DNA of 27,674 nucleotides from CALAZP01 sp964410725 (GTDB lineage Bacteria > Bacteroidota > Bacteroidia > Chitinophagales > Saprospiraceae), in assembly GCA_964410725.1 (NCBI GenBank), contig CAYPID010000033.1, positions 1 through 27,674 of the forward strand, given 5' to 3'. Shown here one piece after another: positions 24,295-27,674 of this stretch. A program made the translations under genes and the position numbers. The notes under the pieces were generated by a model, which saw only the letters and a list, made by a program, of their open reading frames with translations, ran no database searches and was not told the origin of the DNA. Positions within the stretch are counted from its first letter, which is position 1. Every line of letters starts with the position of its first letter.

Positions 24295-27200
24295 TTAGTT
24301 TTTCTTGAAATAGGTGTAAATAGCTGGGATTACAAATAAGGTTAGGAATAAAGAAAAGATGAGGCCACCGATGATGGCTACCCCCATGGATACCCTGCTG
24401 GTAGAAGCGTCGCCCAATGCTAATGCTATAGGCAATACCCCTAATATTGTGGCCATACTGGTCATGAGAATAGGTCTTAATCTCAAGGTCGAAGCTTCAA
24501 TAACCGCATTAACAGTATTTAAACCTTTTTCGCGCTGCTGGTTGGCGAATTCTACAATAAGGATCCCATTTTTAGTTACGATACCTACCAAAACGATAAT
24601 TCCAATCTGACTGAAAATATTGATGGTATGATCACCCAACCATAAGCTGATTAAAGCACCCACTAGAGCCAGGGGGACGGTAAACATGATAATGAGGGGG
24701 TCGATGAAACTTTCAAATTGGGCTGAAAGGGCCAGATATATTAATATCAAGGCCAGGATAAATGCAAAGTACAATCCTCCTGAACTTTCCTTAAAATCTT
24801 TAGAGGCACCGGTAAGAGCAGTACTAAAGGTCTCATCCAATACCTGGCTGCTGATTTCATCCATGGCTTCAATACCTTCTCCCAGAGTATATCCATCAGA
24901 AAGATCGGCTCCTACTGTTGCGGAGATGTATCTATTATAGCGGTAAAGTGCTGGTGGATTGGATTCTTCTTTGAGTTGCACTAAGTTGTTCAATTGAATC
25001 AACTCCCCATCTCGGTTTCGCACATAAATATTGGAAAGGTCGTTAGGCTCATTCCTGAATTCTCGGCTGGCTTCTCCCACTACCTCGTATTGTTTGCCAT
25101 TTCGAATGAAGTAACCAAACCTTTGACCCGAGTAAAATAATTGAAGCGTTTCGGCTATATCTCTTACGGTTACGCCTAAAGTTCTCGCTCGTTCTCTATC
25201 GATGACGATATGCAGTTCAGGTTTGTTGAACTTGAGGTTGAGGTCTGTTACCGAAAATGCCGGATGGGCTTCTGCCTGTTCCATGAAGGTAGGAAGCACC
25301 TCTTTTAATTTGTCGAAATTCGGGGCTTGAATGACATATTGTACTGGTAGCCCCCTCAAACTTCTACCTACTTCTATCGTTTGAGGTTGTGAAACAAAAG
25401 AACGAGCATAGTTCAGTTGATTGAGTTGTGGATACAGGGCTTTTACAATTTCTTGTTGAGTTCGCGTTCTCATTTTGGGGTCGACCAGCGACATAAACAC
25501 GAATGCCGAGTTGGCTGCTGTGGTTGCTCCAAACCCTGGAGAGGTTACGGCGATATAGGCTCTTTTTTCCGGGAGGGTATCCAAGATATCCAGTAAGTCC
25601 ATCATATACTCGTCCATGACTTCGAAGGTGGTTCCCTCTGGGGCGGTAGCGATGACCCTGAATCCTCCTTTATCCTCCATAGGGGCGAGTTCTTGGTTGA
25701 GGGTGGTGATTAGAAAATAAATCAACACCCCAGCTCCTATGGATAGTGGCCAGGCCATCCAACGGATTCTCATAAAGCCTTTGAGCATTTTATTGTATCC
25801 ATTGACCATTCCCGTGAAGAATTTTTCAGTCAAATTATACAAAGGCGTATGTTTAGTTTTCCGCAGAAACCTGGAGCTTAGCATAGGTGTAAGGGACAGG
25901 GATACTAGGGTAGAAATGACGATAGCGCCGGAGACGACTATGCCGAATTCTCTGAAGAGTCTTCCGGTTAGCCCTTGGAGGAAGATGATGGGCAGGAAAA
26001 CGGCGACCAGGGTAATACTGGTGGCGATAATAGCGAAGTAAATTTCTTTAGCCCCTTCCATTCCCGCCTTAAGCGGAGGTTGACCCATTTCAATTCTTCT
26101 GTAGATATTTTCCATCATTACAATGGCATCATCTACTACCAGACCGGTGGCCAGTACGATTCCCAGTAGGGTTAGGATATTGATGGAAAATCCAAAAATA
26201 TACATGATAAAGAAGGTTCCAATTAAGGAAATAGGGATAGCGATTACTGGGATTAGGGTGGTCCTCCAGTTTCTCAAAAACAGGAAGATAATGATGACTA
26301 CCAGAGAGAAGGCAATGATAACAGTGTCCTGTACTTCGGAGATGGCTTTGCGGATGGGGAGGGTTTCGTCGAAGGCGTAACCCACCTTAATATCTGGAGG
26401 GAGTTCATTTTTTATTTGCTCTACCCGTTCGTACATTTCATCGGCTATAGCGATGTAATTGGCTCCTGGCAGGGGAGTAATGGCCACTCCAGCCATTCTG
26501 ATTTTTCCGCTGCCTCTTAGTGCTGACTTCAAGTTTCTCGGAGAAAGGGATACTTTGGCAATATCTTTAAGTTGCACAATGATACCATCAGATTCGCGAA
26601 TGACCATTTCTTCAAATTCCTCAGGTTGATTGAGTCTTCCGAAGGTTCGAATGGTCAATTCGGTTCGGGCGCCTTCGATATTTCCGGAGGGCAATTCTAA
26701 ATTCTGTTGATTGAGGGCATTTCTAACGTCGAGGGGAGTAAGGCCGTAGGCGGATAGCCTGGCGGGATCCATTTCTATTCGGATGGAGTATCTTTTTTCT
26801 CCCCAGATTCTAACCTGCGAAATCCCCGGGACGGTTTGCAGTCGCTCCTTGAAAATATTATTGGCAATTTCGCTAAGGCTCAGCAAGTCTCTTTCTTCGC
26901 TTTGTACCGTTAAGGCCATGATGGTGGAAGCAGAGGCATTCGATTTGGTCACGGTTGGAGGATCCGCATCAGGAGGTAATCTCCGTTGGGCTTGGGATAC
27001 TTTATCCCTTACATCGTTAGCTGCGGCTTCCAGGTCGGTTCCAATTTCAAATTCTACAGTGATAGAACTTCTTCCATCAGCGGAGGTAGAAGATAGAGAT
27101 CGGATACCGGCAATTCCGTTGATGCTTTCTTCGAGTGGTTCGGTAATCTGGGATTCGATGACCTCTGAGTTGGCACCCACATAATTGGTGGAGACTGAGA

Positions 27201-27333
27201 TGACGGGAGGCTCAACGACTGGGTATTCTCTTAACCCGAGAAAACTATAGCCGATAGCACCGAAAAGGACAAAAACAATAGAGATAACGGTGGCTAATAC
27301 GGGCCGTTCTATACTTATGGATGATAAACTCAT
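24295..27333 (-). CDS. RND multidrug efflux pump, AcrB/MexB-like (HAE-1) inner-membrane subunit
   Basis: A 1012-residue proton-driven exporter with the expected layout: TM1 near 10-30, a large periplasmic loop (about 35-335), TM2-6, a second periplasmic loop and TM8-12. The proton-relay acids are LATGLVVDDAIVMMENI (Asp401, Asp402) in TM4 and the Lys in GIVTKNGILIVEF (about Lys921) in TM10. This DD plus K set and the sequence of the first loop place it in the hydrophobe/amphiphile (drug, bile salt, solvent) group rather than the heavy-metal group. The precise substrate is unknown. It lies 3 bp after the adaptor stop and 2 bp before the outer channel gene, a tight adaptor-pump-channel operon. 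Confidence 0.97.
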   Translation of the reverse strand: MSLSSISIERPVLATVISIVFVLFGAIGYSFLGLREYPVVEPPVISVSTNYVGANSEVIESQITEPLEESINGIAGIRSLSSTSADGRSSITVEFEIGTDLEAAANDVRDKVSQAQRRLPPDADPPTVTKSNASASTIMALTVQSEERDLLSLSEIANNIFKERLQTVPGISQVRIWGEKRYSIRIEMDPARLSAYGLTPLDVRNALNQQNLELPSGNIEGARTELTIRTFGRLNQPEEFEEMVIRESDGIIVQLKDIAKVSLSPRNLKSALRGSGKIRMAGVAITPLPGANYIAIADEMYERVEQIKNELPPDIKVGYAFDETLPIRKAISEVQDTVIIAFSLVVIIIFLFLRNWRTTLIPVIAIPISLIGTFFIMYIFGFSINILTLLGIVLATGLVVDDAIVMMENIYRRIEMGQPPLKAGMEGAKEIYFAIIATSITLVAVFLPIIFLQGLTGRLFREFGIVVSGAIVISTLVSLSLTPMLSSRFLRKTKHTPLYNLTEKFFTGMVNGYNKMLKGFMRIRWMAWPLSIGAGVLIYFLITTLNQELAPMEDKGGFRVIATAPEGTTFEVMDEYMMDLLDILDTLPEKRAYIAVTSPGFGATTAANSAFVFMSLVDPKMRTRTQQEIVKALYPQLNQLNYARSFVSQPQTIEVGRSLRGLPVQYVIQAPNFDKLKEVLPTFMEQAEAHPAFSVTDLNLKFNKPELHIVIDRERARTLGVTVRDIAETLQLFYSGQRFGYFIRNGKQYEVVGEASREFRNEPNDLSNIYVRNRDGELIQLNNLVQLKEESNPPALYRYNRYISATVGADLSDGYTLGEGIEAMDEISSQVLDETFSTALTGASKDFKESSGGLYFAFILALILIYLALSAQFESFIDPLIIMFTVPLALVGALISLWLGDHTINIFSQIGIIVLVGIVTKNGILIVEFANQQREKGLNTVNAVIEASTLRLRPILMTSMATILGVLPIALALGDASTSRVSMGVAIIGGLIFSLFLTLFVIPAIYTYFKKN

Positions 27334-27336
27334 GGC

Positions 27337-27674
27337 TTATTGGTTGTTGCGAACGTTAACAGGCATGCCATCCACTAAGGTGAGCAGCCCAGTGAGAATA
27401 ACAGTATCTCCCAAATTGAGACCAGAAATAATTTCTATTCCATCATTTACCCGGTCTCCTGTTACTACTGTAGTGGCCACTGCAATGCCATTTTTAGCCA
27501 CAAAAACTTGTTTGCCATTCAGAATTGGGATCACAGCATCAGTCGGTACAATTATGGCTTGATCATTGGTGCCTGTGACTAAGGTGACTTTGGCAAATTG
27601 TCCTGGACGTAGGGCGCTTTCTGGATTTTGGGATCTTGCTCGAACTTTAAAAGTTCGGGTTCCTGACGCAATCT
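27337..27674 (-). CDS. RND pump periplasmic adaptor subunit (HlyD/AcrA family), partial
   Basis: Only the C-terminal 111 residues are inside the window; the N-terminus lies beyond the right edge and the frame is open there. The visible part is the beta-barrel and membrane-proximal end of an adaptor: TRTFKVRARSQNPESALRPGQFAKVTLVTG is the characteristic barrel block, followed by IIVPTDAVIPILNGKQVFVAKNG and the closing VNDGIEIISGLNLGDTVILTGLLTLVDGMPVNV. Adaptors bridge the inner-membrane pump and the outer channel. The stop is 3 bp before the pump gene, confirming it as the first known gene of the operon; any regulator further upstream is out of view. Confidence 0.95.
   Translation of the reverse strand, partial: IASGTRTFKVRARSQNPESALRPGQFAKVTLVTGTNDQAIIVPTDAVIPILNGKQVFVAKNGIAVATTVVTGDRVNDGIEIISGLNLGDTVILTGLLTLVDGMPVNVRNNQ

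Overview
The window reads as a chromosomal segment of a member of the Bacteroidota. The evidence is a type IX secretion sorting domain on the alpha-amylase, a Porin_10-type outer-membrane protein, a CBM9/DUF5916 barrel protein, DUF2911 and DUF3536 proteins, and several candidate -7 boxes of the Bacteroidota form TAnnTTTG. A Saprospira- or Cytophaga-like aerobe is plausible (Mn-type superoxide dismutase, class II fumarase), but no rRNA is present to decide. The two N runs (10 and 100 bases) mark a draft scaffold, perhaps from a metagenome.

Layout. 1-1685 (-) is the N-terminal two thirds of a large secreted PIG-L deacetylase. 1755-4136 (+) is a GH57/DUF3536 alpha-glucan enzyme, overlapping tail to tail with an LpxH-like phosphohydrolase (4116-4964, -). 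5039-5902 (-) is a cupin/AraC regulator. 5977-10362 (-) is a compact recN - fabI - putative porin cluster; the porin is interrupted by a 10-N gap. 10465-10938 (+) is a small lipoprotein, convergent with a superoxide dismutase (10984-11616, -) across a shared hairpin terminator. 11716-13113 (+) is fumC. 13121-13340 holds a tandem repeat array running into a 100-N gap. 13341-16184 (-) is a secreted GH13 amylase with a T9SS tail. 16282-16563 (-) is an RRM RNA-binding protein. 16815-18152 (-) is a MATE transporter, divergent from a CBM9/DUF5916 - ddl pair (18253-21484, +). 21503-22132 (-) is a DUF2911 lipoprotein. 22216 to the right edge (-) is an RND efflux cluster in the order adaptor (partial), AcrB-like pump, TolC-like channel, and a small secreted protein.

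How the genes relate. The content is mostly housekeeping and envelope biology: fatty-acid and lipid A metabolism (fabI, LpxH-like), peptidoglycan precursor synthesis (ddl), DNA repair (recN), oxidative defence (sod) with central carbon metabolism (fumC), alpha-glucan use (cytosolic GH57 and secreted GH13), and export (MATE, RND tripartite pump). I found no phage, insertion sequence, CRISPR array, tRNA or rRNA. No stretch longer than 300 bases lacks a gene; the longest gaps are 16564-16814 and 13114-13340, and both hold structured DNA.

I do not see a clear new multi-gene system. The best leads are non-coding: the repeat array at the assembly gap, a 14-bp perfect palindrome at the recN promoter, and the structured interval between the RRM gene and the MATE gene. 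Several genes have an in-frame TTG upstream of a better ATG; I chose the ATG for the AraC regulator, fumC and the secreted protein at 22216-22941.
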